64,000 bases of DNA from Gemmatimonadetes bacterium 2013_60CM_65_52 (GCA_002215645.1 NGFI01000003.1:1-64000), one strand, 5' to 3'; positions 37,407 through 48,625 are shown, counted from the stretch's first letter. Notes: a model not told the origin generated them from the letters alone. Made by a program: numbers and translations.

Positions 37407-40400
37407 GAAGGGGTGCCTCCAGTTCGCCGGCCGGCGGATATGTCGTTGACGCCGTGCCACTCGGCGGCGCCGATGCGTCACGGCGCTCGACGAACTTGCG
37501 AAGGACCACATAGAACACCGGAGTCAGAATCAGACCGAAGACCGTAACGCCGATCATGCCGGAGAACACGGCGACTCCCATCGCCTGACGCATCTCCGCG
37601 CCGGCACCCTTCGAGATCATGAGGGGAACCACGCCCATGATGAAGGCGAGCGAGGTCATGAGGATGGGACGCAAACGGAGCCGGCATGCCTCCAGTGCAG
37701 CGCTGATGCGATCGCGGCCCTGCGCCTGCAGCTCCCGCGCAAATTCCACGATCAGAATGGCGTTCTTGCATGCCAAACCGACCAGAACGATGAATCCGAT
37801 CTGGGTAAAGATGTTGTTGTCGCCCCTGCTCAACCACACACCGGCGAGGGCCGACAGCAGCCCCATGGGAACGATCAGGATCACCGCCAACGGGAGCGAC
37901 CAGCTCTCGTATTGCGCCGCCAATACCAGGAAGGCGAGCAGGACGCACAAAGGAAAGACGTAGAGGGCAGTGTTTCCCGACAGAATCTGCTGGTACGTCA
38001 GCTCCGTCCATTCGAAGTGGACGCCGTTCGGCAGCGTCTCCTTCGCGAGCTGCTCCATCGTTGCGACGGCCTGTCCCGAGCTCACGCCCGGTGCGGGGCC
38101 GCCCACCACCTCGGCAGCAGGGTACGCGTTGTACCGGACGACGCGATCGGGACCGTTTGATGGGCGCACGGTGAGCACCGAGCTCAGAGGAACCATCTCG
38201 CCGCGTGCATTGCGTACTTCGAGCTGCCCCACGCCGTCAGACGTCGCGCGGAACGGCGCGTCCGCCTGCGCCACCACGCGATACGTACGGCCGAACTTTG
38301 TGAAGTCGTTCACGTACGCGGAGCCCAGGTACACCTGTAGCGTCTGGAAGACGTCGGTGAGTGCGATCCCCTGCCGCTTCACCTTCTCACGGTCGACGTC
38401 CACCGAGAGCTGCGGAACACTGGTCTGATAGCCGGAAAAGACTCCTGCGAGCACCGGTGTCTGATACACCTTGCCGAGGAGCTCCTGCAACGCCTTGTTG
38501 ATCTGCCCTTCGCCAACCGCGGCGCGATCCTCGATCTCCATCTTGAAGCCGCCCACGGTGCCAAGTCCCTGCACTGGTGGCGGCGGGAAGATCGCGATGT
38601 ACGCATCCTGGATGGAGCCGAACTCCTGATTCAACGCGGCCGCGATTGCCGGTCCGTACCCATCCTTCCCCTTTCGCGCCTCGAAGTTCTCGAGACCGAA
38701 GAAGACGATGCCTGCGTTCGGGCTGTTGACGAACCCGTTGATCGAGAGACCAGGGAAGGCAATGGCGTTTGCCACTCCCGGGTGCTTGAGGCCGATGGCG
38801 CTCATCCGCCTGATCACCGACTCCGTGCGGTCGAGCGTCGCCGCGTCGGGGAGCTGAGCGAAGGCGATGAGGTACCCCTTGTCCTGCGTCGGCACGAAAC
38901 CGGTCGGCACGCGCGCAAAACCGACGCCGGCGAGCACGATCAGTCCGGCGTACACCGCGAGTGCGATCCCGCTCTTCCGGATCACGCCGGCGACACCGCG
39001 GCCGTAGCTCTCGGAAGCGCGAGCGAAGAGGCGGTTGAATGGGCGAAAGAGCCAGCCGAAGAGACGCTCGATGACGCGCGTTGGCGCGTCGGGCGCCGCG
39101 CCGTGCGGCTTGAGCAGCAGCGCGCTGAGCGCGGGCGAAAGCGTCAGCGAGTTGAACGCCGAGATCACCGTGGAAAAGGCAATCGTCATCGCGAACTGCC
39201 GATAGAACTGCCCCGTCAGGCCGCTGATGAACGCGATCGGAACGAACACGGCGCACAGCACCATCGCGATCGCGATGATCGGCCCGCTCACCTCGTGCAT
39301 CGCCTGGTAGCTCGCCTCACGCGGCGTCATCCCGAGTGCGATGTTGCGCTCGACGTTCTCCACGACGACGATCGCGTCGTCCACCACGATGCCGACCGCA
39401 AGCACGAGCCCGAAGAGCGACAGCGTGTTGATCGAGAAGCGGAAGGCGAGCATGAAGGCGAGCGTTCCGACGATCGACACCGGAACGGCCAGGAGCGGGA
39501 TGATCGACGCGCGCCACGTCTGGAGAAAGAGCACGACGACGAGCACGACAAGCAGCGTCGCCTCGAGCAGAGTCTTCACCACTTCCCGGATCGAGTCGCG
39601 CACGAAGGTCGTCGGATCGTAGACGACCGAGTAGTCGATCCCCTCCGGAAACGTCTTCTTCAGCTCAGCCAGCGTTGCCCGCACGTCGCTCGAGAGCTGC
39701 AGGGCGTTCGATCCCGGTGCCTGAAAGATCGGAATCGCGACCGCGAACTTGTTGTCGAGCAGGGAGCGCAGCGCGTACTCGCCCGCCGCGAGCTCGATGC
39801 GGGCGACGTCGCGGAGACGCGTGAGCTCGCCCGATGCCCCGGTCTTCACGATGATGTCGCCGAACTCCTTTTCGTCTACCAGACGTCCGCGCGCGTTGAC
39901 GCTCAGCTGGTAGGCGACGTCGCCCTTCATGGGCGGCGCGCCCACCACGCCGGCCGCCACTTGCACGTTCTGCTCGCGAATGGCCTGCACGACATCGCCC
40001 GCCGAGAGTCCGCGCGCCGCGACCTTCTGCGGATCGAGCCAGATGCGCATGGCGTAGTCGCCGGCGCCGAAGATCTGCACCTGGCCTACACCACGGACGC
40101 GTGCCAACGCGTCCTTCACCTGAAGCGTCGCGAAATTGCGCAGGTAGGTCATGTCGTACCGATTGTCGGGCGACACCAGGTGCACGACCATCGTCAGGTC
40201 GGGGGAGCTCTTGACGGTGGTGACGCCGTACTGTCGCACTTCCTCCGGCAATCGCGGCAGCGCCTGGCTCACGCGATTCTGCACCTGCACCTGCGCCACA
40301 TCGGGGTCGGTCCCGACACGGAAGGTCACCGTCAGCGTGACGACGCCGTCGGCCGTCGCCTGCGACGACATGTAGAGCATGTTCTCGACGCCGTTGACCT

Positions 40401-40608
40401 GCTCCTCGAGTGGTGTGCTCACCGCTTCGGCGAGCGCGCGCGGATTGGCGCCGGGATAGATGGCCCTGACGACGATCGACGGCGGTACCACTTCGGGATA
40501 CTCGCTGATGGGCAGCGCGAACATCGCGATCGCGCCGGCGAGGAATACGATCATCGACAGCACGCCCGCGAGTATGGGGCGGTCGATGAAGAATCGGGAG
40601 AATCTCAC
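37399..40608 (-). CDS. RND multidrug efflux pump, HAE-1 (AcrB) family
   Basis: 1069 residues. The first segment FFIDRPILAGVLSMIVFLAG and the proton-relay Asp pair in GIVVDDAIVVVENVERN are characteristic of HAE-1 pumps. Two large periplasmic loops and the pseudo-twofold 12-TM layout are visible. The MPISEYPEVVPPSI-like start (LPISEYPEVVPPSIVV) and the length match AcrB/MexB/CmeB. It exports hydrophobic drugs, detergents or solvents across the envelope together with the adaptor and channel encoded on either side. Confidence 0.95.
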   Translation of the reverse strand: MRFSRFFIDRPILAGVLSMIVFLAGAIAMFALPISEYPEVVPPSIVVRAIYPGANPRALAEAVSTPLEEQVNGVENMLYMSSQATADGVVTLTVTFRVGTDPDVAQVQVQNRVSQALPRLPEEVRQYGVTTVKSSPDLTMVVHLVSPDNRYDMTYLRNFATLQVKDALARVRGVGQVQIFGAGDYAMRIWLDPQKVAARGLSAGDVVQAIREQNVQVAAGVVGAPPMKGDVAYQLSVNARGRLVDEKEFGDIIVKTGASGELTRLRDVARIELAAGEYALRSLLDNKFAVAIPIFQAPGSNALQLSSDVRATLAELKKTFPEGIDYSVVYDPTTFVRDSIREVVKTLLEATLLVVLVVVLFLQTWRASIIPLLAVPVSIVGTLAFMLAFRFSINTLSLFGLVLAVGIVVDDAIVVVENVERNIALGMTPREASYQAMHEVSGPIIAIAMVLCAVFVPIAFISGLTGQFYRQFAMTIAFSTVISAFNSLTLSPALSALLLKPHGAAPDAPTRVIERLFGWLFRPFNRLFARASESYGRGVAGVIRKSGIALAVYAGLIVLAGVGFARVPTGFVPTQDKGYLIAFAQLPDAATLDRTESVIRRMSAIGLKHPGVANAIAFPGLSINGFVNSPNAGIVFFGLENFEARKGKDGYGPAIAAALNQEFGSIQDAYIAIFPPPPVQGLGTVGGFKMEIEDRAAVGEGQINKALQELLGKVYQTPVLAGVFSGYQTSVPQLSVDVDREKVKRQGIALTDVFQTLQVYLGSAYVNDFTKFGRTYRVVAQADAPFRATSDGVGQLEVRNARGEMVPLSSVLTVRPSNGPDRVVRYNAYPAAEVVGGPAPGVSSGQAVATMEQLAKETLPNGVHFEWTELTYQQILSGNTALYVFPLCVLLAFLVLAAQYESWSLPLAVILIVPMGLLSALAGVWLSRGDNNIFTQIGFIVLVGLACKNAILIVEFARELQAQGRDRISAALEACRLRLRPILMTSLAFIMGVVPLMISKGAGAEMRQAMGVAVFSGMIGVTVFGLILTPVFYVVLRKFVERRDASAPPSGTASTTYPPAGELEAPLHA

Positions 40609-40625
40609 GTGTGGGCTCTTCGGGG

Positions 40626-41795
40626 TTACTTCGCTGCCGCTTGCGCGACCGCCGTGGAGTCTTTCTGCATCGGTTCCAGGGTCGCTTTCACCGCAACGCC
40701 GGGCCGGACGCGTTGCAACCCGTTCACCACGATCTGCTCGCCCGCCGAGACCCCCGACGTCGCGATGCGAAGTCCGTCAGCCATGCGGCCGAGCTGGACG
40801 ACGCGATACTCGAGCGTACCGTCCTTCTTGAGCACGAGGACGAACTTGCGGTCCTGATCCGTGCCGACGGCCGCGTCGCGAATGAGCACGACCGGGTGCT
40901 GCGCGCCGCTCAGCAGCTTGACGCGGGCAAACAGGCCGGGCGCGTAGCCGCGCGCGGCGTTCGAGAACACGGCACGCGCGCGGATAGTCCCCGTCCTGGG
41001 ATCGAGTTGGTTGTCGACGAAGTCCAGGCGACCCGTGTGCGAGAAGCCGTCGTCGTCAGCCAATGCCATTTGGACGGAGAACTTCCCGTTGCGCAGGTTC
41101 TGTCGCCGGTCGGTCCGCCCCTGCATGCCGTACTTGAGGAAGGCACGCTCATCGGCGTCGAAGTACACGAAGATCGAATCGAGAGAGACGATCGTCGTCA
41201 GCAGCGTCGGCGCCGGCGGTCCCGCCTGCACGAGATTCCCCTCGGTCACCTCGGCCCGGCTGATCCGGCCGGCGATCGGCGCGCGCACCTCGGTCCACTC
41301 GAGGTTCAGCGCCGCTGTCTCGACCTGCGCCTGAGCCCCGCGGATCGCCGCGGCGATCTCACGCTCGGCGTTCACGCGTACGTCGAACTCCTCGCGCGAG
41401 ATCGCCTGCTTCTCGACCAGTGTGCGCGACCGCTCGACTTCGCTGTGCGCGAGCTGAGCGCGCGACGTCACACGCAGCAGTTCAGCGCGCGCGCGATCCA
41501 GTTCGGCCCGGTAGGGACGGGGGTCGATCGTGAAGAGCACGTCGCCGCGCCGGACCTCGGTCCCTTCGCGGAAGGCGACGCGCTGGAGCAGCCCGGCCAC
41601 GCGCGGACGCACCGCGACGACGTCCACCGCCTCCAGCCGGCCGGTGAACTCGTCGAATTCGTCGATGTTGAGCTCGATCGCCTTCGCGACCGTGACTTGC
41701 GGCGGGGCAGGAGGGACCGGTGCTGCCTGGGCGGCGCAACCGGCCAAGATGGCGGTTAACGCGAGGGACGCTGCGGAACGCTTGGTCGGTATCAT
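40626..41795 (-). CDS. RND periplasmic adaptor (membrane fusion protein)
   Basis: 389 residues with lipobox ILAGC. The lipoyl halves (RVAGLLQRVAFREGTEVRRGDVLFTID and WTEVRAPIAGRISRAEVTEGNLV) flank a long hairpin, followed by beta-barrel and membrane-proximal domains. It is the first gene of the pump operon and lies 17 bases before the pump gene. The operon diverges from the HxlR regulator with 158 bases between. Confidence 0.93.
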   Translation of the reverse strand: MIPTKRSAASLALTAILAGCAAQAAPVPPAPPQVTVAKAIELNIDEFDEFTGRLEAVDVVAVRPRVAGLLQRVAFREGTEVRRGDVLFTIDPRPYRAELDRARAELLRVTSRAQLAHSEVERSRTLVEKQAISREEFDVRVNAEREIAAAIRGAQAQVETAALNLEWTEVRAPIAGRISRAEVTEGNLVQAGPPAPTLLTTIVSLDSIFVYFDADERAFLKYGMQGRTDRRQNLRNGKFSVQMALADDDGFSHTGRLDFVDNQLDPRTGTIRARAVFSNAARGYAPGLFARVKLLSGAQHPVVLIRDAAVGTDQDRKFVLVLKKDGTLEYRVVQLGRMADGLRIATSGVSAGEQIVVNGLQRVRPGVAVKATLEPMQKDSTAVAQAAAK

Positions 41796-41899
41796 GTTCG
41801 CAACCGGGAAATGTGGAATCAGGTCAAGTACGACTTGCTGTTTTCATCTCTAGGTGCGAAACTATGAGTTATCAAAGTCTTCTCAAGTAGACAGGAAAT

Positions 41900-41914
41900 A
41901 CTGCTGTAGGCAGT
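41900..41914. promoter_or_regulatory. Inverted repeat upstream of the HxlR gene
   Basis: ACTGC-TGTAG-GCAGT is a perfect 5-bp-arm dyad two bases upstream of TATACT (41916-41921), a good -10 box for the HxlR gene. It is a candidate operator for HxlR binding between the divergent regulator and pump operon. Confidence 0.35.
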
Positions 41915-41953
41915 TTATACTGACGTAGTACGTTATTTCTGCCTATCACTCCG

Positions 41954-42403
41954 ATGAGCGAGTTGAGTATGCGGATGAGCAAGAAGAAAGAGGCTGAATG
42001 GAAGTGTGATCCCGAGTATTCGTGCTCCGTGGAGGTGACGCTGAGCGTGATCGGCGGAAAGTGGAAGTTGCTGATCATCGGGCAGCTGCAGCGGGGGGTA
42101 TCGCGCTTCGGACAATTGCGGCGCGCCATTCCCGGCGTCACGCAGACGATGCTCACGCAGCAGCTCCGAGAGCTCGAGGAGGACGGCGTGGTAAGCCGCA
42201 CGATCTTTCCCGAGATACCGCCGAGGGTCGAGTACGCGCTCACCGACTTTGGCAAGACGCTGGATTCCGTACTCCAGGCGATGGGGATGTGGGGCGAGCG
42301 CTATCACGCGATGGTGCGCGAGAAGAAGCGCGCCGCACGCGGGCTCGAGACGGGGACGGATCTCGCTGGCGATCGAGAGGTGGAGTTGGCTCCGGCGCAG
42401 TAG
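41954..42403 (+). CDS. HxlR-family transcriptional regulator
   Basis: 149 residues. The single-Cys winged-helix signature is complete: CSVEVTLSVIGGKWKLLI, RFGQLRRAIPGVTQTML and LRELEEDGVVSR. HxlR proteins bind as dimers and often respond to oxidants or electrophiles through the N-terminal cysteine (here two nearby, CDPEYSC). Position opposite the RND operon makes it the probable local regulator of the pump. Confidence 0.93.
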   Translation: MSELSMRMSKKKEAEWKCDPEYSCSVEVTLSVIGGKWKLLIIGQLQRGVSRFGQLRRAIPGVTQTMLTQQLRELEEDGVVSRTIFPEIPPRVEYALTDFGKTLDSVLQAMGMWGERYHAMVREKKRAARGLETGTDLAGDREVELAPAQ

Positions 42404-42480
42404 GTTCGTCTGCGCCGCGGGGGCTGAGGTGAGCCGTCGCTATCCCCGACGCAGTTAGCTGCGCACCAACTTCTTGTAGG

Positions 42481-44130
<1,650 letters not shown>

Positions 44131-44181
44131 CAGAGATAGTAGGTCGGTAGGACGGCGAGCTCAGACAGCAGAAACGACAAA

Positions 44182-44209
44182 GGCTGCGCCCGAAACACCG
44201 GGCACAGCC
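44182..44209 (-). terminator. Rho-independent-like terminator
   Basis: GGCTG-C-GCCCG pairs with CGGGC-A-CAGCC around a six-base loop, and on the - strand the stem is followed by TTTGTCGTTT. It lies 25 bases after the stop of the cupredoxin-like gene and should end its transcript before ettA. Confidence 0.7.
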
Positions 44210-44233
44210 CCGTAATCTAAACGTGGTCGCGAG

Positions 44234-45040
44234 CTACTTCACCGTGAACTCCGTGGTCATGCCGTGCGCGCTGTGCGACTTGCCGTCCTTGGCGTCGGGC
44301 ACGAAGCAGATCGCGCCGTAGCGGCCGGGTGTGAGCGTGATGTTGAAGGTCGCTGCGCGCCCCGGTGAGATGGTCGCGAGACCGCCAAAGGGCATGGCGG
44401 GCGGCGGACCCTTCATGAGATCCTCGTCCACGTACTTGGCGAGATCGGCGATGGTCTTTCCCGGTGGCAACTTCGCGAGGACGATCTCGTGTGGCTGCGC
44501 CGCGTCGTTGACCACCTGGACGACGTGCTTGCCCGCCGTCAGTGGCTTCGAGAACGTGAAGGTATAGTCGCTCAGGTGCACGGTGTCGTCGGCGGCTCGC
44601 GCGGTCCGTCCGTTGGCCTCCGGCAGTACGGTGAGCGGCTTCACCATCCCCTTCGCCATGTGCGGCTTGGGATCACCCGGAGAGTTGATGAAGCACAGCA
44701 TGACATACTGGCCAGGCTCCAGTGTCATCGTGGCTTCCACGCTCTTGCCGGGCGCGGCGGGGTTTGGCCCGCCCACGAAGCTCGTCCATGCCGGAAACGG
44801 TCCGGGCTTCTGCATGGCGTCCGAGAAATCCTTCATGGTCTTTCCACTGTCCAGCTTCACCAGCGTGAGGTGGTGCAGCTCCTTGCCGTCGTTGATGAGC
44901 TTGAAGGTCGTCGGGCCGGACTTGATCTCAGCCGGCGCGACGAATGAAAAGTCCTTCGCGCGGACGACAAAGACCGGCGCCGGCTTGAGCGCATGCGGCG
45001 CCGACAGCGACAGCGCGGCCGCAACTACGGGAATGAACAT
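44234..45040 (-). CDS. Secreted protein with two cupredoxin-like domains
   Basis: 268 residues with a short signal peptide. Two homologous halves of about 120 residues each have a plastocyanin-like end: YVMLCFINSPGDPKPHMAKGM and YGAICFVPDAKDGKSHSAHGM place Cys, His and Met in the order of a type-1 copper site. Upstream His residues (HHLTLVKL, PHEIVLAKL) could complete the ligands. Both halves also share LPPGKTI/LDSGKTM-like segments, so the gene arose by internal duplication. It may carry copper or electrons in the periplasm; full copper-site geometry cannot be confirmed by eye. Confidence 0.7.
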   Translation of the reverse strand: MFIPVVAAALSLSAPHALKPAPVFVVRAKDFSFVAPAEIKSGPTTFKLINDGKELHHLTLVKLDSGKTMKDFSDAMQKPGPFPAWTSFVGGPNPAAPGKSVEATMTLEPGQYVMLCFINSPGDPKPHMAKGMVKPLTVLPEANGRTARAADDTVHLSDYTFTFSKPLTAGKHVVQVVNDAAQPHEIVLAKLPPGKTIADLAKYVDEDLMKGPPPAMPFGGLATISPGRAATFNITLTPGRYGAICFVPDAKDGKSHSAHGMTTEFTVK

Positions 45041-45131
45041 CGCGGGGCTCTCCTGAAGGTTGGTGACAGCAACGATTGTGCAGCGCGCCTGGCCGCTCCG
45101 CCAGCACCAGCCCCCGTGATTTACGGCGCCG

Positions 45132-45878
45132 TCACATGTCGCCGCGATCCATCTTCATGCCGGCGTGCATGTCATGGCCGGCGTGCTCGTCACCCCACAC
45201 GGTGTGCGGATCGTCGCCGAGCATGACGTTGGCATGCAGCATCCAGCCAAAGAGCGTGTCGTGGAAGCTTCCACCGGCCGCGTCACAGGCGTCCTGCGTC
45301 GCGATCGGGCTCTCGGGGCCGAACACGGCATGGCCGTCGCGGCGCTCGAGCCACCGCTGTCCTTCGCCGCGCTTGGGAATGCACCAGTTCAGATGCTTGT
45401 GCCAGCGCGCGATGGAGGTCGGCACGCGGGCATCGAGCTTCTCCACCGAGAACCGTTTCGGCGCGGTGTACATGGCGCCGACGAGCACGAAGTGGCCATC
45501 GGGCGCCTTCTTGTACAGCAGCGAGGTGGGCTTCGCCGGGTCGAAGCGGAAAGCCTCCTGCACGGCGTGCCATTTGTTCGTGAAGTGATAGACCTTCTGC
45601 TCCTTCACCTGTGGCGCGAACATCGCGTACCCGTCCGCGACCGCGGTTGTGGTATCGGCGTACGGCGCGAGCGCCTCGCGCAACGTCCGAGCAACTGAGG
45701 CGGCACGCGCGGAGTCAGCCGGCGTCGCATGGCGGGCCGGCGTCATCTCCATGTGTAGATCCGCATTCGCGGCGGGAACCGTCGATGTCGCAGCCGCGTG
45801 ATCGTGATCATGCATCTGCGCCATCGCCGGCGTGGCGACGAACGCAAGAACGAGTGACAGCGCGCACATTTTCGACAT
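45132..45878 (-). CDS. Secreted His/Met-rich protein of unknown function
   Basis: 248 residues with a signal peptide (CALSLVLAFVATPAMAQ). The mature N-terminus is MHDHDHAAA and the C-terminus DEHAGHDMHAGMKMDRG, both suited to binding copper or zinc. The core contains KVYHFTNKWHAVQEAFRFDP, LVGAMYTAP and HKHLNWCIPKRGE, which I do not recognise as a named family. The neighbours (cupredoxin-like protein, DsbD-like and TlpA-like proteins) fit a periplasmic metal and thiol context. Confidence 0.65.
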   Translation of the reverse strand: MSKMCALSLVLAFVATPAMAQMHDHDHAAATSTVPAANADLHMEMTPARHATPADSARAASVARTLREALAPYADTTTAVADGYAMFAPQVKEQKVYHFTNKWHAVQEAFRFDPAKPTSLLYKKAPDGHFVLVGAMYTAPKRFSVEKLDARVPTSIARWHKHLNWCIPKRGEGQRWLERRDGHAVFGPESPIATQDACDAAGGSFHDTLFGWMLHANVMLGDDPHTVWGDEHAGHDMHAGMKMDRGDM

Positions 45879-45974
45879 GGAGTGCTCCGGCGGGTTACCA
45901 GTACGACGATCGGAACCCGAGGAGCGTTAATGGTCCCGACGCAATCGACGGCGGGCGCGGGTTATCTTCACTCC

Positions 45975-46694
45975 ATGGCCGACGCATCCGTCTCCATGCA
46001 ACTTCTGAGCGGAAACCCGCTGCTCGCACTCCCCGCCCTGTTCCTCGGCGGCGTGCTCACGAGCCTGACGCCGTGCGTCTACCCGATGATTCCCATCACC
46101 GCGGCAATCGTCGGAGGCCAGACGGCGGGAGAAACCGCACCGTCGCGCCTGCGGCCGGTGCTGCTCACCATCGCGTACGTGGTCGGCCTCGCGCTGGTGT
46201 ACTCGTCCCTCGGTGTGTTCGCCGGGATCACCGGAACCATCTTCGGCAGCGTGAGTACGAATCCCTGGCTGTACTTCGCCATGGCAAACGTGCTCATCGT
46301 CGCGGCGTTGAGCATGCTGGACGTCCTTCCCGTGCGGCTGCCGCAAGGTCTGCTCATGCGCGCGTCGTCACTGGGTACAGCGGGTCGGTTCTCCGGCGCG
46401 TTTGGTATGGGGGCGATGTCGGGGCTGGTTGCAGCGCCCTGCTCCGCGCCGGTGATGGCTGCCGTGCTCACATGGGTGACGCAGACCAAGAGTGCGGCGA
46501 CGGGATTCGTCTACCTGCTGACGTTCTCGCTGGGGATGTGCACGCTGCTGGTGATCGTTGGATTATCCACAGGCGGTCTCGCTCGCCTCCCACGTGCGGG
46601 CGCCTGGATGCTCGTCGTGAAGAAGGTGTTCGCGCTCGTCATGCTGGGGGCGGCCGAGTATTACCTCGTGAAGATGGGGCAATTGATCATATGA
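45975..46694 (+). CDS. DsbD/CcdA-like thiol-transfer membrane protein
   Basis: I prefer ATG 45975 (239 residues); ATG 45930 would add a polar extension. Six hydrophobic segments are visible. The redox cysteines occur as LTPCVYPMIPIT in TM1 and AAPCSAPVM in TM4, exactly the DsbD gamma-domain pattern. It passes electrons from cytoplasmic thioredoxin to periplasmic thiol partners. The TlpA-like gene starts in its stop codon, so the two are almost certainly partners. Confidence 0.9.
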   Translation: MADASVSMQLLSGNPLLALPALFLGGVLTSLTPCVYPMIPITAAIVGGQTAGETAPSRLRPVLLTIAYVVGLALVYSSLGVFAGITGTIFGSVSTNPWLYFAMANVLIVAALSMLDVLPVRLPQGLLMRASSLGTAGRFSGAFGMGAMSGLVAAPCSAPVMAAVLTWVTQTKSAATGFVYLLTFSLGMCTLLVIVGLSTGGLARLPRAGAWMLVVKKVFALVMLGAAEYYLVKMGQLII

Positions 46695-47191
46695 GAGTCG
46701 GCATACGGTTCTGTCTCGCCATCGCGCTGTCGCTGGTCGCGCCGATAGGCGCCATGCGTGCGCAGGACGGCGGGCCGGCGCTCGGATCCATTCCGCCGAG
46801 CGCAACGCTTCAGACGCTGGACGGTAAGCCGGCGGAACTCAAGCAGATCGCGAAAGGACCAGCCGTGGTGGAATTCTGGGCCACGTGGTGTGAGAACTGT
46901 GCGCAGTTGCTGCCGGCGATGCAGCGGGCGCACGCCGCGTACGGCAGCCGAGTGAAGTTCGTCGCCGTGGCCGTCGGCATCAATCAGAGCGTGCAGCGCG
47001 TGAAGCTGCACGTGGAGAAGCACAAGGTGCCGGGCGAACAGCTCTTCGACGCAAAGGGCGATGCAACGGACAAGTGGAACGTGCCCGCGACGTCCTTCGT
47101 GGTGGTGCTCGACAAGGCGGGCAAGGTGGTCTACACGGGCGTCGGCGGGGATCAGAACATCGACGCCGCGGTGCGCAAGGCGCTGAACTAA
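46691..47191 (+). CDS. TlpA-like periplasmic thioredoxin
   Basis: ATG 46691 overlaps the preceding stop (ATGA) and starts a signal peptide (FCLAIALSLVAPIGAMRAQ); 166 residues. The active site is WATWCENC in a thioredoxin fold ending PATSFVVVLDKAGKVVY with the cis-Pro. It probably receives electrons from the DsbD-like protein to reduce apocytochrome c or copper-site cysteines. The stop is followed by four bases of tail-to-tail overlap with the next gene. Confidence 0.9.
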   Translation: MRVGIRFCLAIALSLVAPIGAMRAQDGGPALGSIPPSATLQTLDGKPAELKQIAKGPAVVEFWATWCENCAQLLPAMQRAHAAYGSRVKFVAVAVGINQSVQRVKLHVEKHKVPGEQLFDAKGDATDKWNVPATSFVVVLDKAGKVVYTGVGGDQNIDAAVRKALN

Positions 47192-47739
47192 ACGCCCGTC
47201 GGTGGCCCGCCGAGTGGCAGGGTGACGAGATGTCGCGACTCGCCCGAGTCGCGCGTGAGATGACACTCGATGCGGTCCACGATCACCGGCTCGTCGAAGC
47301 GCGTCGCCAGCAGGTGGGCCAGCGCGTCCTTGGTGAGCTCCCGGTAGAGACTGAGCGTGACGTGCGGCGTGAAGTAGAAGCGCGGCGCCGCGGCTTTGAG
47401 GTCGCTCGTCTTGATGCGCTCGTGCAGCGTGCGGAGCGGACCGTGCGGATCGAGCGGCAGCACGACGATTTCCGTCTGCATGAAGCGCGTCGGACGGCCG
47501 AAGCGAAGCGTGAGCGGCGCCGTGCTCGCGGCGATGGGCGCCAGCTTTTCCTCCAGCGTGGCTACCGACGTGCGCGGGTCGATCGGCCCCATGCCGGAGG
47601 ACCCGGCGATGGTGACGTGGGGCTTGCCGAGCTTCAGAATGCGCGGGTCGTGGGCCTCCTGGATCTCCAGAATCCGGTCGCCGACTGGCCCGTCGATGGG
47701 CGCGATGATGAAGATGCCGCTCTTCGGGGCGGGACTCAT
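47188..47739 (-). CDS. 2H phosphoesterase (2'-5' RNA ligase-like)
   Basis: 183 residues from ATG 47739; an upstream in-frame start adds only a charged stretch. The two HxT motifs, KPHVTIAG and TPHVTLSLY, are about 100 residues apart as in LigT/ThpR and CPDase-like 2H enzymes. Known members hydrolyse cyclic phosphodiesters or act on RNA termini. No RNA-repair partner lies nearby, so the substrate is open. Confidence 0.85.
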   Translation of the reverse strand: MSPAPKSGIFIIAPIDGPVGDRILEIQEAHDPRILKLGKPHVTIAGSSGMGPIDPRTSVATLEEKLAPIAASTAPLTLRFGRPTRFMQTEIVVLPLDPHGPLRTLHERIKTSDLKAAAPRFYFTPHVTLSLYRELTKDALAHLLATRFDEPVIVDRIECHLTRDSGESRHLVTLPLGGPPTGV

Positions 47740-47752
47740 CGCGCGCGAGGGG

Positions 47753-48625
47753 TCATCGTGATCGGGGAGGGGCTGCGAGCTCCGCGCCGGGCGCAACGGC
47801 CCAGTGCAGGGTGTAGCCGCCGGCGTCGGCGGGGACGAGCGATCCCCGGAGGAACCAGCGATCTACCAGCGAGCCGGGGTGCGACCCATGATAACGCACG
47901 ACCTTCAACCCCGCGAAAGTCCCGATGGCCGCGCCGACGATGACGTCGCTGGCCCAGTGGCGGTTGTCGTACATGCGCGACGCCCCGGTGAGCGCGGCAC
48001 CTCCATACAGGACCGACCCGATGAGCCATCGCGTGTTCGGCCACCACTGTGCCGTTTCGCTCGTCACCGCTGCCGCCGCGGCGAACGCCGCCACCGTATG
48101 GCCCGAGGGGAACGATTGGTAGTTGTCGCCGTCCGTGAAGCCGCGAAGCAGTTGGTAGCTGTGCGAGTTTCGTGGCGCCACGACCGGGCGCTGCCGCCCT
48201 ACAAAGCCCTTCAGCACGCCGCCCACAGCCTCGCCAAGCACGAGGGCCTCGCTTCCGCGCAGACCAAGCGTCGCGAGCCGATCGTTGCGGGTCAGGCGGC
48301 CCGCGAGGTACATGCTCGTGCCGATGATGTAGGAGCCGGGCGCCGTGGTCGTGCGCACGAACTGCGCGAGTTGGTGCAGCCGCCGGCTGTCCTGCGTGGA
48401 CGAATCCTGCAGTCGGTGTGCGTAGTCCTCGTCGAGGGGACGAATGAGCAGCGTCGCCGCGGCGAATCCGCCGGCGAGCACCACGTCGCGATAGGTGAAC
48501 AGCGACGGAATCCGCGACGTGTCGGCCTGCGCGCCCAGCGGCTGGACGAATGCGCCGCACAGGAGCGAGACCGCCGCGACGAATCGCGCTACAATACGTT
48601 GCTCGCGTGAAGCGGCGCTCGTCAT
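47753..48625 (-). CDS. PAP2-family acid phosphatase, secreted
   Basis: ATG 48625 starts a signal-like segment (RFVAAVSLLCGAFVQPLGAQ); 290 residues. The three PAP2 motifs are complete: KGFVGRQRP, SFPSGHT and SRMYDNRHWASDV. The enzyme dephosphorylates lipid or small organic phosphates in the periplasm. It is divergent from the MBOAT gene by 27 bases, and a role in recycling a polyprenyl or lipid phosphate used in polysaccharide modification is possible but unproven. Confidence 0.9.
   Translation of the reverse strand: MTSAASREQRIVARFVAAVSLLCGAFVQPLGAQADTSRIPSLFTYRDVVLAGGFAAATLLIRPLDEDYAHRLQDSSTQDSRRLHQLAQFVRTTTAPGSYIIGTSMYLAGRLTRNDRLATLGLRGSEALVLGEAVGGVLKGFVGRQRPVVAPRNSHSYQLLRGFTDGDNYQSFPSGHTVAAFAAAAAVTSETAQWWPNTRWLIGSVLYGGAALTGASRMYDNRHWASDVIVGAAIGTFAGLKVVRYHGSHPGSLVDRWFLRGSLVPADAGGYTLHWAVAPGAELAAPPRSR

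Noticed and set aside
38782-40857. 691-codon open frame antisense to the RND pump
   Set aside because: Highly charged Arg/His/Asp composition and no motifs; the pump on the other strand is unambiguous.
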